From a virus: a stretch of DNA of 30,829 nt. The stretch covers positions 1 to 30,829 of IMG/VR virus record IMGVR_UViG_3300021960_000325. One strand, 5' to 3'. Position 1 is the first letter of the stretch. The number at the start of each line of letters is the position of its first letter. The notes below the pieces were generated by a model. It did no database searches, was not told where the DNA came from, and saw only the letters and a program-made list of their open reading frames with translations. Shown here in pieces: positions 12,566 to 20,918 of the stretch. The translations under genes and the position numbers were made by a program.

Positions 12566-13533
12566 ACATTATCTCCTTGTTCGTCTAAGTCATCTAATAC
12601 TTTTAGTGTTTCATATCCTTGTAAGTTTAAAGTTTTTGTTAGTCCTTCTTCTAAACTTACTTTTTGTTTAAATCCTGTTACTGATTTTAATTTAGTTGTA
12701 TCCGGCCATCTACGCATTGTGCTTCCTTCTGGTGCTGGATGTAAATCTAAATTAACATCTTCTTTATCCATTAATCGTAAAATAGTTTCAGCGACTTCTT
12801 TAATTGTTGTTTCTTTATCACCACCAATGTTAAAAATTTCATTTGTTGCATCTTGAGTATTAATTAAAAGTTCTGTTGCATCAATGGCGTCATCGATGTA
12901 TATAAATGTTCGTGTATTTTCGTATCCATACAAACTATATTCTTTATTACACACCCTATCATAAAATTCACTAATAAAATGATCAACCTGTTTTGGACCA
13001 TATACATTATTATATCTAATAATAGTATAAGGTAAGTCGCTGGCAATAACTGCCTGTTCTCCTAACGCTTTACTATTAGCATAACTCCATCTTTTATTTT
13101 TAACATCAATTACACCCACAGGAGCCTTTTCATCTGTAGGCAAACCATAATTAAAATATTCTGTAGATACTACTGTGCTTTCTGGAGTTCCTGAATATAT
13201 AAATCTTTTTATTTTTCTATCTTTATAGGAATCAATTAAATTTAATGTTGTTAATATATTATCTTTAATAACATCATATGCTTTGGAATAAAAGTGTTTT
13301 GTTCCATTAAATGCCGCTAAATGAATTACATAATCAACATCGGGCAACATAGGTGGTGGAACACGTAAATTGTGTATAATTTCTTCTACGTTTTCTTTTA
13401 TATAAAGATCTGGTGATGTAATGTTTAATGGTGTTTTATCTAAACAATAAACATAATTGTCAGGGTTTTTAGATAGTCTGTTTGCTAGATGGGAACCAAT
13501 AAATCCAGATGTTCCTGTGATTAAGTATTTCAT
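12562..13533 (-). CDS. NAD-dependent sugar epimerase/dehydratase (extended SDR)
   Basis: A 323-aa extended short-chain dehydrogenase. The N-terminal glycine motif is ITGTSGFIGSHLA, followed by HLAAFNGTKHF, the active-site region with FIYSGTPEST, and the Tyr151-Lys155 pair in SYANSKALGEQ. RTFIYIDDAIDATELL and IFNIGGDKETTI are typical of nucleotide-sugar epimerases. It overlaps the 2OG oxygenase and dehydrogenase genes by 4 nt on each side. It probably makes a nucleotide sugar for the glycan cluster, though it is transcribed with the early operon. Confidence 0.9.
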   Translation of the reverse strand: MKYLITGTSGFIGSHLANRLSKNPDNYVYCLDKTPLNITSPDLYIKENVEEIIHNLRVPPPMLPDVDYVIHLAAFNGTKHFYSKAYDVIKDNILTTLNLIDSYKDRKIKRFIYSGTPESTVVSTEYFNYGLPTDEKAPVGVIDVKNKRWSYANSKALGEQAVIASDLPYTIIRYNNVYGPKQVDHFISEFYDRVCNKEYSLYGYENTRTFIYIDDAIDATELLINTQDATNEIFNIGGDKETTIKEVAETILRLMDKEDVNLDLHPAPEGSTMRRWPDTTKLKSVTGFKQKVSLEEGLTKTLNLQGYETLKVLDDLDEQGDNV

Positions 13534-14138
13534 GTTATATTCCTTATTTTCACTCCATTAATGTTTATGCTCATAACAACTCTAATATCATCAGACTGAT
13601 TAGGTTGCACTCTATGAGATAACCAACCAGGAAATATAACCACATCACCTGTTGTGGCTGGTACTTCATGAAAGTAATCATGCATATCACCATCCACAAA
13701 TCTTCTTGGCATATGACTCCAATTAGTTTGTAACGGATTTCTAAATTCTATGTGTCCACTATTGTCCGGCTTCTGCAAATATATAGCCATACTCATATGA
13801 CTAGGCGAATGATCATGTTCAACAACATAACCGCCCTTTGCTTCTATATTTGTCCAACTGTTTTCTGGTATTAATGGTAAGTCAGCCATGTCCCATTCAT
13901 TCCAAACAGTTCTCATATGAGGATCTAGCCAATCAAAGAAAGATTCTAATTCTTGCCAAGTATGAGGTGGTTGCTTGGTATGATTAGCAGTTGTTTTTCC
14001 TCCTCCTCGCATAGAACCTACATTTGATGGATGCACACAAGTATCAGCAATGGCTCTCGATACAGCAGGTCCTAAGTCACCTTCGTAGTGAAATTTATAA
14101 ACTAGATTGGGTGTTAGTTTTATAGAACCTGCTGACAT
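13530..14138 (-). CDS. 2OG-Fe(II) oxygenase
   Basis: A 202-aa protein of the 2-oxoglutarate/iron oxygenase type common in marine T4-like phages. The iron ligands are likely His108 and His110 or Asp109 in VVEHDHSPSHMSMAIYL, and His175 in GDVVIFPGWLSHRVQP, with Arg186 in DDIRVVMSINING for 2-oxoglutarate. The usual prolyl-hydroxylase spacing is kept. The target is unknown; protein or nucleic-acid hydroxylation are both possible. The ATG is 3 nt after the AT-hook gene. Confidence 0.88.
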   Translation of the reverse strand: MSAGSIKLTPNLVYKFHYEGDLGPAVSRAIADTCVHPSNVGSMRGGGKTTANHTKQPPHTWQELESFFDWLDPHMRTVWNEWDMADLPLIPENSWTNIEAKGGYVVEHDHSPSHMSMAIYLQKPDNSGHIEFRNPLQTNWSHMPRRFVDGDMHDYFHEVPATTGDVVIFPGWLSHRVQPNQSDDIRVVMSININGVKIRNIT

Positions 14139-14141
14139 CGA

Positions 14142-14321
14142 TTACTTCTTTTTAGTTGCCGGGCGTCCTCTTTTTTTAGGAGCCGTTTTTACTGCTGTTT
14201 TTTTAGTTGCTGGTTTCTTCTTTGCTACTGCTTTAGGTTTGTCTTCAACAATCATATCCTTAGTAAGTACCAAAGGTTCTTGCGTCTTGTTAAAGATTTT
14301 TGCAAGCCATCTTAAAATCAT
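14142..14321 (-). CDS. 59-aa AT-hook protein
   Basis: The sequence begins MILRWLAKIFNKTQEPLVLT. The C-terminal half is Lys/Ala/Pro-rich like histone H1 tails and contains an AT-hook core, PKKRGRPATKKK (Arg-Gly-Arg-Pro at 51-54). AT-hooks bind the minor groove of AT-rich DNA. An AAGGAG ribosome site lies 7 nt before the ATG. Its place in an early operon with recombination genes suggests a DNA-architecture or host-nucleoid role. Confidence 0.8.
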   Translation of the reverse strand: MILRWLAKIFNKTQEPLVLTKDMIVEDKPKAVAKKKPATKKTAVKTAPKKRGRPATKKK

Positions 14322-14331
14322 AATATTCTCC

Positions 14332-14691
14332 TTAGTTTTTTACTTTAGTTCCGACTGTGCGTCTTACAATATCGTCATGATTGAATTCCGCCCAGTATAG
14401 TTCAAATGCTACACCGTCTTCGATGCCTTCGAACTGATGAACCTTACCCGGCTTTACTTGGGTAAATTCACCTGGACCAAGAATAGTTTCATCAACTAAC
14501 CCTTCTTGATCTTCTTGCCAAACTCGAACAAGCATCTTGCCCGATTCAACAAAGAATCCATTCCACTTGTATTTGTGTTCGTGCTCGCTACACTTGTAGC
14601 CTTTTTTAAATTCAATACGGTGAAATTCAAGCACACCGTTTGCGTGGATCAATTCCGTTTGACCCCATATCTTACCTGCTTTCATAGTCAT
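14332..14691 (-). CDS. Cupin-domain protein
   Basis: A 119-aa single-cupin protein. The metal motif is visible as CSEHEHKYKWNGFFVESG (His37, His39) and PGKVHQFEG (His85), with the usual Gly turns in GPGEFTQVKPG. It resembles type II mannose-6-phosphate isomerase and sugar-isomerase cupins by the H-E-H pattern. It overlaps the upstream gene (ATGA at 14688-14691). A role in sugar conversion alongside the epimerase and dehydrogenase is inferred. Confidence 0.85.
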   Translation of the reverse strand: MTMKAGKIWGQTELIHANGVLEFHRIEFKKGYKCSEHEHKYKWNGFFVESGKMLVRVWQEDQEGLVDETILGPGEFTQVKPGKVHQFEGIEDGVAFELYWAEFNHDDIVRRTVGTKVKN

Positions 14692-15422
14692 TCGCCTTTC
14701 TCCATATCCTTTTTCAACTTCCTTAACTTCATGTATGAGTTTAGAAAGAATGGTTTATATATTGTTAGTTTTTCCATTTCACTGCTATCTACTAAATGGC
14801 ACTTAACTTCAAAACTATTTTGATCATCGATTAGTGGTATTAACTGTACAACAGGATCACCTGCATTCCAGTGAATTCGTTTTCCTTTGGGTATCATCAT
14901 ATTAACCAATACAGAATGTTGATACTTAAATTCTATAAAGCCAGGTGTAATCCAATGATTGAGAGGATTACGTTGATGCCAACTAGGTTGTGTCCAATAA
15001 AATTTAATACCTGTGTCTTCTCTAAACAACCAAGGTGTACCAAATTTCCAATGAAGTAGGTCTCCTTTGTTTGCTAGATCTTCTGCATGATGTTGTACAG
15101 GTTGTCCCCAGGTAGCGGCCGCGGCCATACATTCTGCTTTACCTGTGGTTGCATCTCTTTGAATAATAAGTTCTGCAAATGCCGGCATAATTGCACCATA
15201 CGAAAAATGATCATTGATTGCCGGACACATTCTAATACTAGGCTCCTCAATTGATAAATTCTGTGACATCTCCTTATTACTTTTGTGTGTCAGAGGCATT
15301 TTTTTAAACCATTCAGGAGTAAAATGTCTTGTTCTTTCAACAGGAAAAAGTTTGTATACAGTTGCTTGATCTGTAAAACAATCGAGTACAATTTTCTTTT
15401 TCTTAAACCAAAAACTTACCAT
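14688..15422 (-). CDS. Conserved marine phage protein, unknown function
   Basis: A 244-aa protein with an aromatic, beta-rich core (FYWTQPSWHQRNPLNHWITP, then EFKYQHSVLVNMMIPKGK and NAGDPVVQLIPLID). The pattern of Trp, His and Pro and the G-x-P-v-x-q-l-I-P block recalls an uncharacterised DUF6065-like family. A GGAG site 6 nt before the ATG at 15422 favours this start over the in-frame ATG at 15434. It lies in the UvsW operon next to the cupin. No catalytic motif is clear. Confidence 0.75.
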   Translation of the reverse strand: MVSFWFKKKKIVLDCFTDQATVYKLFPVERTRHFTPEWFKKMPLTHKSNKEMSQNLSIEEPSIRMCPAINDHFSYGAIMPAFAELIIQRDATTGKAECMAAAATWGQPVQHHAEDLANKGDLLHWKFGTPWLFREDTGIKFYWTQPSWHQRNPLNHWITPGFIEFKYQHSVLVNMMIPKGKRIHWNAGDPVVQLIPLIDDQNSFEVKCHLVDSSEMEKLTIYKPFFLNSYMKLRKLKKDMEKGE

Positions 15423-15919
15423 AACAAACTCCATTCAAGTTGTTCATTTTGTCTTGACACTTCTTTTACAAAAAATGCACACTGTGGATTGTGTTTCTTC
15501 TCTAAAGGGGTTGTTAACAGTTGTCCTGATTTTAATTTAGGAAAATACCATTTAACATCTTGATAAACATTGATAACGTCTACTGTATGCCATTCTGGTC
15601 TATATCCATCTAAAGGATTAAAAATAAACGCTTCAAAGCCTCTGTCATTTAAACTTGTCAAAGGAAGTATGCACAGTTCACCACTGTCAGCACTTCCAAC
15701 AATCATGCTCCACTCTAATGGCATTTGAATTTGATGTGGGCCAATCTGTAATACAACTGCCGGCGAACTAAAACTTTCTAAGTATATTAAAGGCATAAAG
15801 AAATAATCCGGATCCTTAGGATCAGAATTATCTAATACACTGTATCTAATATCTTCTGTAATTTCTTTTGGTAAGTTGTTTAAACTAAAATAATTATTTT
15901 CTACTGTTAATATTTGCAT
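15416..15919 (-). CDS. Conserved phage protein, unknown function
   Basis: A 167-aa protein beginning MQILTVENNYFSLNNLPKEI. The middle is beta-rich (PAVVLQIGPHQIQMPLEWSM, then DVINVYQDVKWYFPKLK) and the end has NPQCAFFVKEVSR. An AGGAG site 4 nt upstream supports the ATG at 15919 over an in-frame TTG at 15934. It follows UvsW in the same transcript. I recall such proteins in marine T4-like phages but no function. Confidence 0.75.
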   Translation of the reverse strand: MQILTVENNYFSLNNLPKEITEDIRYSVLDNSDPKDPDYFFMPLIYLESFSSPAVVLQIGPHQIQMPLEWSMIVGSADSGELCILPLTSLNDRGFEAFIFNPLDGYRPEWHTVDVINVYQDVKWYFPKLKSGQLLTTPLEKKHNPQCAFFVKEVSRQNEQLEWSLLW

Positions 15920-15926
15920 ATCTCTC

Positions 15927-17381
15927 CTATCCAATATCTATTCTTTCAATTGTGAAAGGATAGTTTGCTTCTTTGTAAAATTTCTTTCTTTGTGTAAGAT
16001 GCCTTTTTGCAAACTTACACCTGCTTGTAATGTCCCAAATTTGAACATGATCTTTGTCTTCTGCCTTTCTAATGCCTCTACCAATACTTTGTATAACTCT
16101 AACAAATGACTTACCAGGTTCAAGAAGAACAAGATTAAAGATACGCGGAATGTTAATACCCACTGCGGCCACGCCATATGTTGCAATAATAATTTTATCA
16201 TTTACTGTTTTTACTTCATCATAGTGTTCTTTTCTATCATTGGCTTTTGTTTCTCCACTAATAAAAACACTATTTTCTAATTTAGATTGTAACATATTTC
16301 CTGCGGAAATCCTATCGACAAGTATTAAAGTATTACCATTTTCTGTAATTTTGGCAATTAATTTAGCAATCCAGTCGATGCGTTTTTCGTTTGTTGTTAG
16401 ATATTTTAATTCTTCTTGATATGTTTTATATTCTTGTGTGTCCTCTGTTTGAATAACATTCACGTGACACTGAGCAAGTACTCCTTTTTCTTGAAGGTCA
16501 CTTGCACTAATATTATTAATAACTTCGCCTAGTCCTGCTCTAATACCTTGAAACTCAAACTGTTCTTTTGGTATTGTGCCTGTTAGTCCCCAACGTATAG
16601 GAACGTGTGCAAAGTTTTGTGTAAGCAATCTCTTTAATACATCTGCTTTAGCCTGATGCACTTCGTCAACAATAATGCAACGAACGTCTTTAATAAATTC
16701 TTCTAGTGTTGTTACTGCTTCAGCATTCTTTGACTTTTTGTCCAGTATGTTCAAACTTTGCCAAGTAACAATAGTATGCTTATGCCCTAGTTCTTTTCTA
16801 TCACCAAAGTACACGCCTACATCAAGGCCGACATTAAGATAGTCTTCTTCCGTCTGTGTTACAAGACTCTTATTAGGAACAATAACAATAGTATCTCCAT
16901 ATTGTTCACATATTTTAGACAAGGTTGCTGTAATAATAGTTTTACCAGCACCTGTGGCTACTTCTTGTAGTGCTTGTGGATTTTCTAAAAAGTTATTAAT
17001 AACTTCAACTTGATAGTCACGTAATACAATTGGTTGTCCGGCTAATTGATGTCCTACCGGCCAATTAATGTGTGATAAAAAAGATTCATCTATGAGATCA
17101 AATTTTAATTGTGTTTTATCTCTTAGATCTTCTACTTCTACATACCAACCACGTTCTTCCAATGCCACTAATGCTTCTTCAAGCATACTAACATATGTTG
17201 TTCCACCTAGTCCAAAGAAACTTACAGTGCCATCCCAACGTCCTAGTTTGTATGCTGGCAAGTAACGTGCATAAGGAATTTCATACTTAAACTTGTTAGT
17301 CAATGTTTTACGCATTTGAAGATCAAGTCCCTCAAACTTTACATTCACTTCATCTTTAATTACCAATTTACACGTCGGCAC
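15927..17381 (-). CDS. uvsW: UvsW-type RNA-DNA and branched-DNA helicase
   Basis: A 484-aa SF2 helicase that unwinds R-loops and branched DNA and drives the switch to recombination-dependent replication. An N-terminal about 115-aa substrate-binding domain precedes the helicase core. Motif I is EVATGAGKTIITATLS, motif II IIVDEVHQAKADV (DEVH), motif III WGLTGT, and motif VI RVIQSIGRGIRKAED. Length agrees with T4 UvsW (about 500 aa). The start is a GTG, 9 nt after GGAG inside the upstream gene, which it overlaps by 14 nt. Confidence 0.93.
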   Translation of the reverse strand: MPTCKLVIKDEVNVKFEGLDLQMRKTLTNKFKYEIPYARYLPAYKLGRWDGTVSFFGLGGTTYVSMLEEALVALEERGWYVEVEDLRDKTQLKFDLIDESFLSHINWPVGHQLAGQPIVLRDYQVEVINNFLENPQALQEVATGAGKTIITATLSKICEQYGDTIVIVPNKSLVTQTEEDYLNVGLDVGVYFGDRKELGHKHTIVTWQSLNILDKKSKNAEAVTTLEEFIKDVRCIIVDEVHQAKADVLKRLLTQNFAHVPIRWGLTGTIPKEQFEFQGIRAGLGEVINNISASDLQEKGVLAQCHVNVIQTEDTQEYKTYQEELKYLTTNEKRIDWIAKLIAKITENGNTLILVDRISAGNMLQSKLENSVFISGETKANDRKEHYDEVKTVNDKIIIATYGVAAVGINIPRIFNLVLLEPGKSFVRVIQSIGRGIRKAEDKDHVQIWDITSRCKFAKRHLTQRKKFYKEANYPFTIERIDIG

Positions 17382-18546
17382 AGTTCTCTACTCCAGTTGG
17401 CTTAGTAGCACAATAAAATACTACCGTTGATTTATTTTCAAGATATATTTGCGTTTTAAAATGGCTCGGTCTTGTAGGAAGATCAACAATAACTATATCC
17501 GGATTTACTGAATCCTTAACAAGTGGCTTAGGAATCCGTTCGGATAATATAAAAATCTTCTTGTTAGGATCGTATGCATTTACTTCTTTTTCTTTAATAA
17601 ATGTATTTCCGTCTTTGTCGGACTTATATCTAAAACAAACACAAATGTCTTTAGCATCAATGTCTTCAGATAATAAAGAGTTAACCCAGCCTTTCATTTC
17701 GTCTGAATCATTACTCGAAACCATAATAAAAACTTTTCTGCTAGAAGAAATAATATTTTTAAACTTTCTTCTATCAATCTTACTTTTATTTACATAATGA
17801 TTTTTACAATCACTATATAAAATTTTATCAATTTGATCTTTATTTGGAATTGATTTAACCAAATTGTCATCATAAATTGCACATCCATACGATTTTGCAA
17901 GTATAAATGATTCTCTTAAATCATTATTTTCAAATACAAATTCTTTGAACGTTATTTTATCATTAACTAATTTAAGCATATCCAAATGCTTTGCAGGATT
18001 ATTTTTTATAAGTTTGATACCATCATAATCGCTTTTAATTTTGTCATCAATTTTAAAATTCATACCCTTAACAGCATTCATTAAAAATTCTACATTTGAT
18101 TCGTTGTAATCAAAACTCCATTCTTTGGTTTCAGGATTATAGTTTCCGGATTGCCAGCCTGGCGTTTTTCTTTTCTTAATAGAATTAACAAGCACTGGTA
18201 TGAATGGACTCTTTACTACTATCTGTTCTCCGTCAATATACAATGCTTTATTTTTGTCAATGGTTCTAAATGGCCATCTAAAAACAGGACCTGATAAAAT
18301 TGTTGTAGTATCAAACCCTAACTTTTTTAGTAACGGTTCATATTTGTTAACTAACCTTAATCCAATAACACTTTGTTTTTCTGTGAATGCTAAATTGTTT
18401 GATAGTTGTCGCCCTAGGCTTTCGATCATACTTTGATCATACGGTTGAATTGCAACATCACGGATTTCATTAGGCCAGAAAAATGTTTGACCACTTAATA
18501 GTAGAATACATTCTTCGATATCTTGATGACTAGGACTGTAACTCAT
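17368..18546 (-). CDS. HARP-like domain protein paired with UvsW
   Basis: A 392-aa protein. Residues about 105-160 (VVKSPFIPVLVNSIKKRKTP, then YNPETKEWSFDYNESNVEFL) resemble the HARP domain of annealing helicases such as SMARCAL1: a beta strand, a helix, then Y-(D/N)P-x-TK-x-W-x-F. The C-terminal about 130 residues alternate strands and helices (KVFIMVSSNDSDEMKGWV, then NPDIVIVDLPTRP) like a degenerate RecA-type domain, without Walker motifs. It overlaps uvsW by 14 nt, so the pair probably works together on stalled forks or R-loops. It heads its operon behind TTGCTC-17-TATAAT with a leaderless ATG. The HARP match is by eye. Confidence 0.6.
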   Translation of the reverse strand: MSYSPSHQDIEECILLLSGQTFFWPNEIRDVAIQPYDQSMIESLGRQLSNNLAFTEKQSVIGLRLVNKYEPLLKKLGFDTTTILSGPVFRWPFRTIDKNKALYIDGEQIVVKSPFIPVLVNSIKKRKTPGWQSGNYNPETKEWSFDYNESNVEFLMNAVKGMNFKIDDKIKSDYDGIKLIKNNPAKHLDMLKLVNDKITFKEFVFENNDLRESFILAKSYGCAIYDDNLVKSIPNKDQIDKILYSDCKNHYVNKSKIDRRKFKNIISSSRKVFIMVSSNDSDEMKGWVNSLLSEDIDAKDICVCFRYKSDKDGNTFIKEKEVNAYDPNKKIFILSERIPKPLVKDSVNPDIVIVDLPTRPSHFKTQIYLENKSTVVFYCATKPTGVENCADV

Positions 18547-18563
18547 AGTGCTATTATAACACT
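18547..18563 (-). repeat. Palindrome overlapping the -10 element
   Basis: AGTGCTATTATAACACT is a 17-nt palindrome with one mismatched pair around a central T. It covers the whole -10 box of the promoter and ends against the ATG. It could be a repressor operator or a small hairpin at the start of the opposite strand; nothing here decides. Confidence 0.5.
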
Positions 18564-18581
18564 CTTTTTAGTTTTGAGCAA
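18553..18581 (-). promoter_or_regulatory. Sigma70-like promoter, TTGCTC-17-TATAAT
   Basis: On the minus strand a perfect TATAAT (18553-18558) follows TTGCTC (18576-18581) after 17 nt. Six nt then lead to the ATG at 18546, so the predicted +1 is the A of the start codon. It drives the operon that includes uvsW. Confidence 0.7.
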
Positions 18582-19425
18582 GTACTAATTCTTCTAATTT
18601 AGGGTATAATCTACTTAAAGGTTTACCAATTTGAATTTCTTCTACGGTCCATTCTGTGTAAGCCAGGTCATTTAACCATTGTGTTCTATCAGGTTTGATA
18701 GGATCAATGATTGTTTCTAAACTATGATTGCCGACATCCCAAGCCAAACTTTCCGGGCCAACAAATACAGGAACACCACCAATCACGGCCTGGGTAGCAG
18801 GATTACTGCTCCAATTAACAACAGCATGAGCATTATGAAAATCAAAATTAAAGTCATCATATGTCCCGTCTATTTTTATAGGTGTTTGTCTTGTTACATT
18901 AATAAATTCTATTTCAATCCAATCAAGTCTTGCTCTAGGATGTTCTCTAATTATGATAGGCTTGGCTGTGTATTTTCTAATTGTTTCGACAGTATTGTAC
19001 ACCCAAGTACTTGCTGGCGGCATACTACGCCATTGATGACTATGTGGATTTTGACAGCATATAATTATGTCTCTACCTGTTTGCCACGGCTTTAATTCTA
19101 ACCCAAACATTTTAGCACGGTCGTCTGAGTTACCTGGTTCCCCAAAGTATGCTTCTCTGTTGATTCCGTTTATTCCAACCTTCCAGGTTATGTTTCGTTT
19201 TATTCCGCCTACTTCTATGACAATAACAGGAATATTCTTTTTCTGACATTCATCCCATATGGGTTTGTTTTTTGCCATACGACCATTCCATAGCACACTC
19301 CATATAACAGCAACGTCATAATCGTCAGACTCTGTTATATCGTAGTGCTTTAGAGATTGTCTAAATGCCTGAAACACGGGTTGACTGTTCATTGCTCCAT
19401 GTTCAGAAAATATTTTAACCTTCAT
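18568..19425 (-). CDS. KpsS-like glycan biosynthesis protein, copy 1
   Basis: A 285-aa protein resembling the capsule-synthesis (KpsS/KpsC, beta-Kdo transferase) GT-B type. It has PIIIREHPRARLDWIE in place of the HP motif and AHAVVNWSSNPATQAVIGGV before PVFVGPESLAW, the part that usually binds the nucleotide sugar. It shares the ending pattern DRTQWLNDLAYTEWTVEEI with three other proteins of this cluster. The gene reads away from the two plus-strand genes; its late box CATAAATA is at 19453-19460. Confidence 0.65.
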   Translation of the reverse strand: MKVKIFSEHGAMNSQPVFQAFRQSLKHYDITESDDYDVAVIWSVLWNGRMAKNKPIWDECQKKNIPVIVIEVGGIKRNITWKVGINGINREAYFGEPGNSDDRAKMFGLELKPWQTGRDIIICCQNPHSHQWRSMPPASTWVYNTVETIRKYTAKPIIIREHPRARLDWIEIEFINVTRQTPIKIDGTYDDFNFDFHNAHAVVNWSSNPATQAVIGGVPVFVGPESLAWDVGNHSLETIIDPIKPDRTQWLNDLAYTEWTVEEIQIGKPLSRLYPKLEELVLAQN

Positions 19426-19433
19426 AGGACCCC

Positions 19434-19441
19434 ACTAAATA
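19434..19441 (+). promoter_or_regulatory. Late promoter box ACTAAATA (plus strand)
   Basis: The TAAATA core is intact, six of eight bases match. Predicted +1 is 19447. A GGAG ribosome site 7 nt before the ATG at 19471 follows. It is half of a face-to-face promoter pair. Confidence 0.45.
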
Positions 19442-19452
19442 ACTGCATACAT

Positions 19453-19460
19453 TATTTATG
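19453..19460 (-). promoter_or_regulatory. Late promoter box CATAAATA (minus strand)
   Basis: Seven of eight bases match the late box on the minus strand. The predicted +1 is 19447, the same base pair as for the plus-strand box, with a leader of about 22 nt to the ATG at 19425. Confidence 0.5.
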
Positions 19461-19470
19461 GAGTTTATAA

Positions 19471-20286
19471 ATGTCTAGAAAATTTGCGGTTGTTACAACA
19501 TTTCATGATGCAGGATTAAAGCAATACGGTCAAGCAATGATTGATTCGTTTGAAAAGAATTGGCCCAGCGACGTGAAATTGTATGTCTATGCGGAAGATT
19601 GTACACCGACAAAAACCAAAGATAATGTTGTTATACGTGATTTAATGGGAACAGGTTACATAGCAGAGTTTAAAGCAAAATGGAAAAATGTACCTAAAGC
19701 AAATGGACAAGACAATCCCAAGCATCGTGTAGATGCAAACAAGAGTTTTAAATGGGACGCTATTCGTTTTTGTCATAAAGTCTACGCAATTTTTGATGCC
19801 GCGAAATCAGTAGAAGCAGATGTGTTAATTTGGATGGACGCTGATACAGTATGTCATTCTCCGATGACCACGGACTTTTTAGAAAAGTTCGTTCCTGAAG
19901 ATATACACATCGGTTATTTCGGCCGCGAGCCTAAATGGCCAGAATGCGGTTGGTACACAATGAATTTGCGTGACGATATGACAAAACGATTTTTAAGCAG
20001 ATTCCAATGGGTTTATGATCATGCCGAAGAAGGAATTTTTACAATGAAGGAATGGCACGATAGTTTTGTGTTTTTTGAAATTGTAAAAGAGTTTAGACGT
20101 ATACCAGGATGGAAAGAACATAATTTAAGTCGTCCAGGCACAAGCGGCGAGGGACATCCTATTATTAATAGTGATCTAGGAGCATACATTGATCACCTTA
20201 AAGGCGGAAGAAAAGCAAGAGGTATTTCTGAAAAGAAAGATCTTAAAGTAGAACGTACAGAAGAATATTGGAAAAAAGCAAAATGA
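19471..20286 (+). CDS. DxD glycosyltransferase (GT-A type)
   Basis: A 271-aa GT-A glycosyltransferase. The N-terminus reads KFAVVTTFHDAGLKQYGQAM, followed by LYVYAEDC and the metal-binding DxD in LIWMDADTVCHSPM (about 127-129). The C-terminal part has EWHDSFVFFEIVKEFRR and SDLGAYIDHLKGGRKARG. It is a paralogue of the proteins at 20902-21630 and 25012-25851, sharing the start, the (W/Y)(I/L/M)D(A/C)D block and the end around DHLKG. The GGAG site is 7 nt before the ATG. The sugar and acceptor are unknown. Confidence 0.8.
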   Translation: MSRKFAVVTTFHDAGLKQYGQAMIDSFEKNWPSDVKLYVYAEDCTPTKTKDNVVIRDLMGTGYIAEFKAKWKNVPKANGQDNPKHRVDANKSFKWDAIRFCHKVYAIFDAAKSVEADVLIWMDADTVCHSPMTTDFLEKFVPEDIHIGYFGREPKWPECGWYTMNLRDDMTKRFLSRFQWVYDHAEEGIFTMKEWHDSFVFFEIVKEFRRIPGWKEHNLSRPGTSGEGHPIINSDLGAYIDHLKGGRKARGISEKKDLKVERTEEYWKKAK

Positions 20287-20918
20287 AAGAAATACTATTC
20301 AATCAATTTAGACAAATTTTAGATGCATACAAACCCACAAATATTTGTGAAATAGGAACACACGAAGGAAAATCATCCGGGCAATTTATAGGACACTTAC
20401 TTGAAACAGTAGGAGTTGAAAAATTAAAGTATACAGGGTATGATGCTTTTGAATTAGCAGACAGACAATCAGATATAACAGAAGTTAACGGCAAAGGACC
20501 AGGAACACTTGCAGGTGCGTCTAGTCGTATTGGAATTTATAAATCAAAGTACCCTACTAAATTTGATTACGAATTAATTAAAGGGTGGACACAAGATACA
20601 CTTAAAGATAGTGTGTTTGATTTTGTTTATATTGACGGTGGTCACAGTTATGAATCTGTAAAGTTTGATCACAGCAAACTAGAAAAGAGTACAGTAATTG
20701 TATTTGATGATTATCAAATTGATCCTGTAAAAAAATATTTTGATGAATATGTTACTGCAAATAATATTCCTGAAGTAGAATTTAATCCTGTAAACATCAA
20801 GAAAGAAAACAAAACTGTTTGGAGTTTTCTACCACATCCTTTAAAGAAAAATAAAATTACAGGTGAGTTACAAAGAGTACAGCACGTACAGCCTTGTATT
20901 TTTAGATCTGTTGTTTAG
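20283..20918 (+). CDS. SAM-dependent methyltransferase (class I)
   Basis: A 211-aa protein whose ATG overlaps the TGA of the glycosyltransferase gene (ATGA). Motif I is ICEIGTHEGKSSGQF, and FDFVYIDGGHSYESV is the block of the Methyltransf_24-type family, followed by VIVFDDYQ. It probably methylates a sugar of the phage-directed glycan. The 3' end overlaps the opposing glycosyltransferase gene by 17 bp. Confidence 0.82.
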   Translation: MKEILFNQFRQILDAYKPTNICEIGTHEGKSSGQFIGHLLETVGVEKLKYTGYDAFELADRQSDITEVNGKGPGTLAGASSRIGIYKSKYPTKFDYELIKGWTQDTLKDSVFDFVYIDGGHSYESVKFDHSKLEKSTVIVFDDYQIDPVKKYFDEYVTANNIPEVEFNPVNIKKENKTVWSFLPHPLKKNKITGELQRVQHVQPCIFRSVV

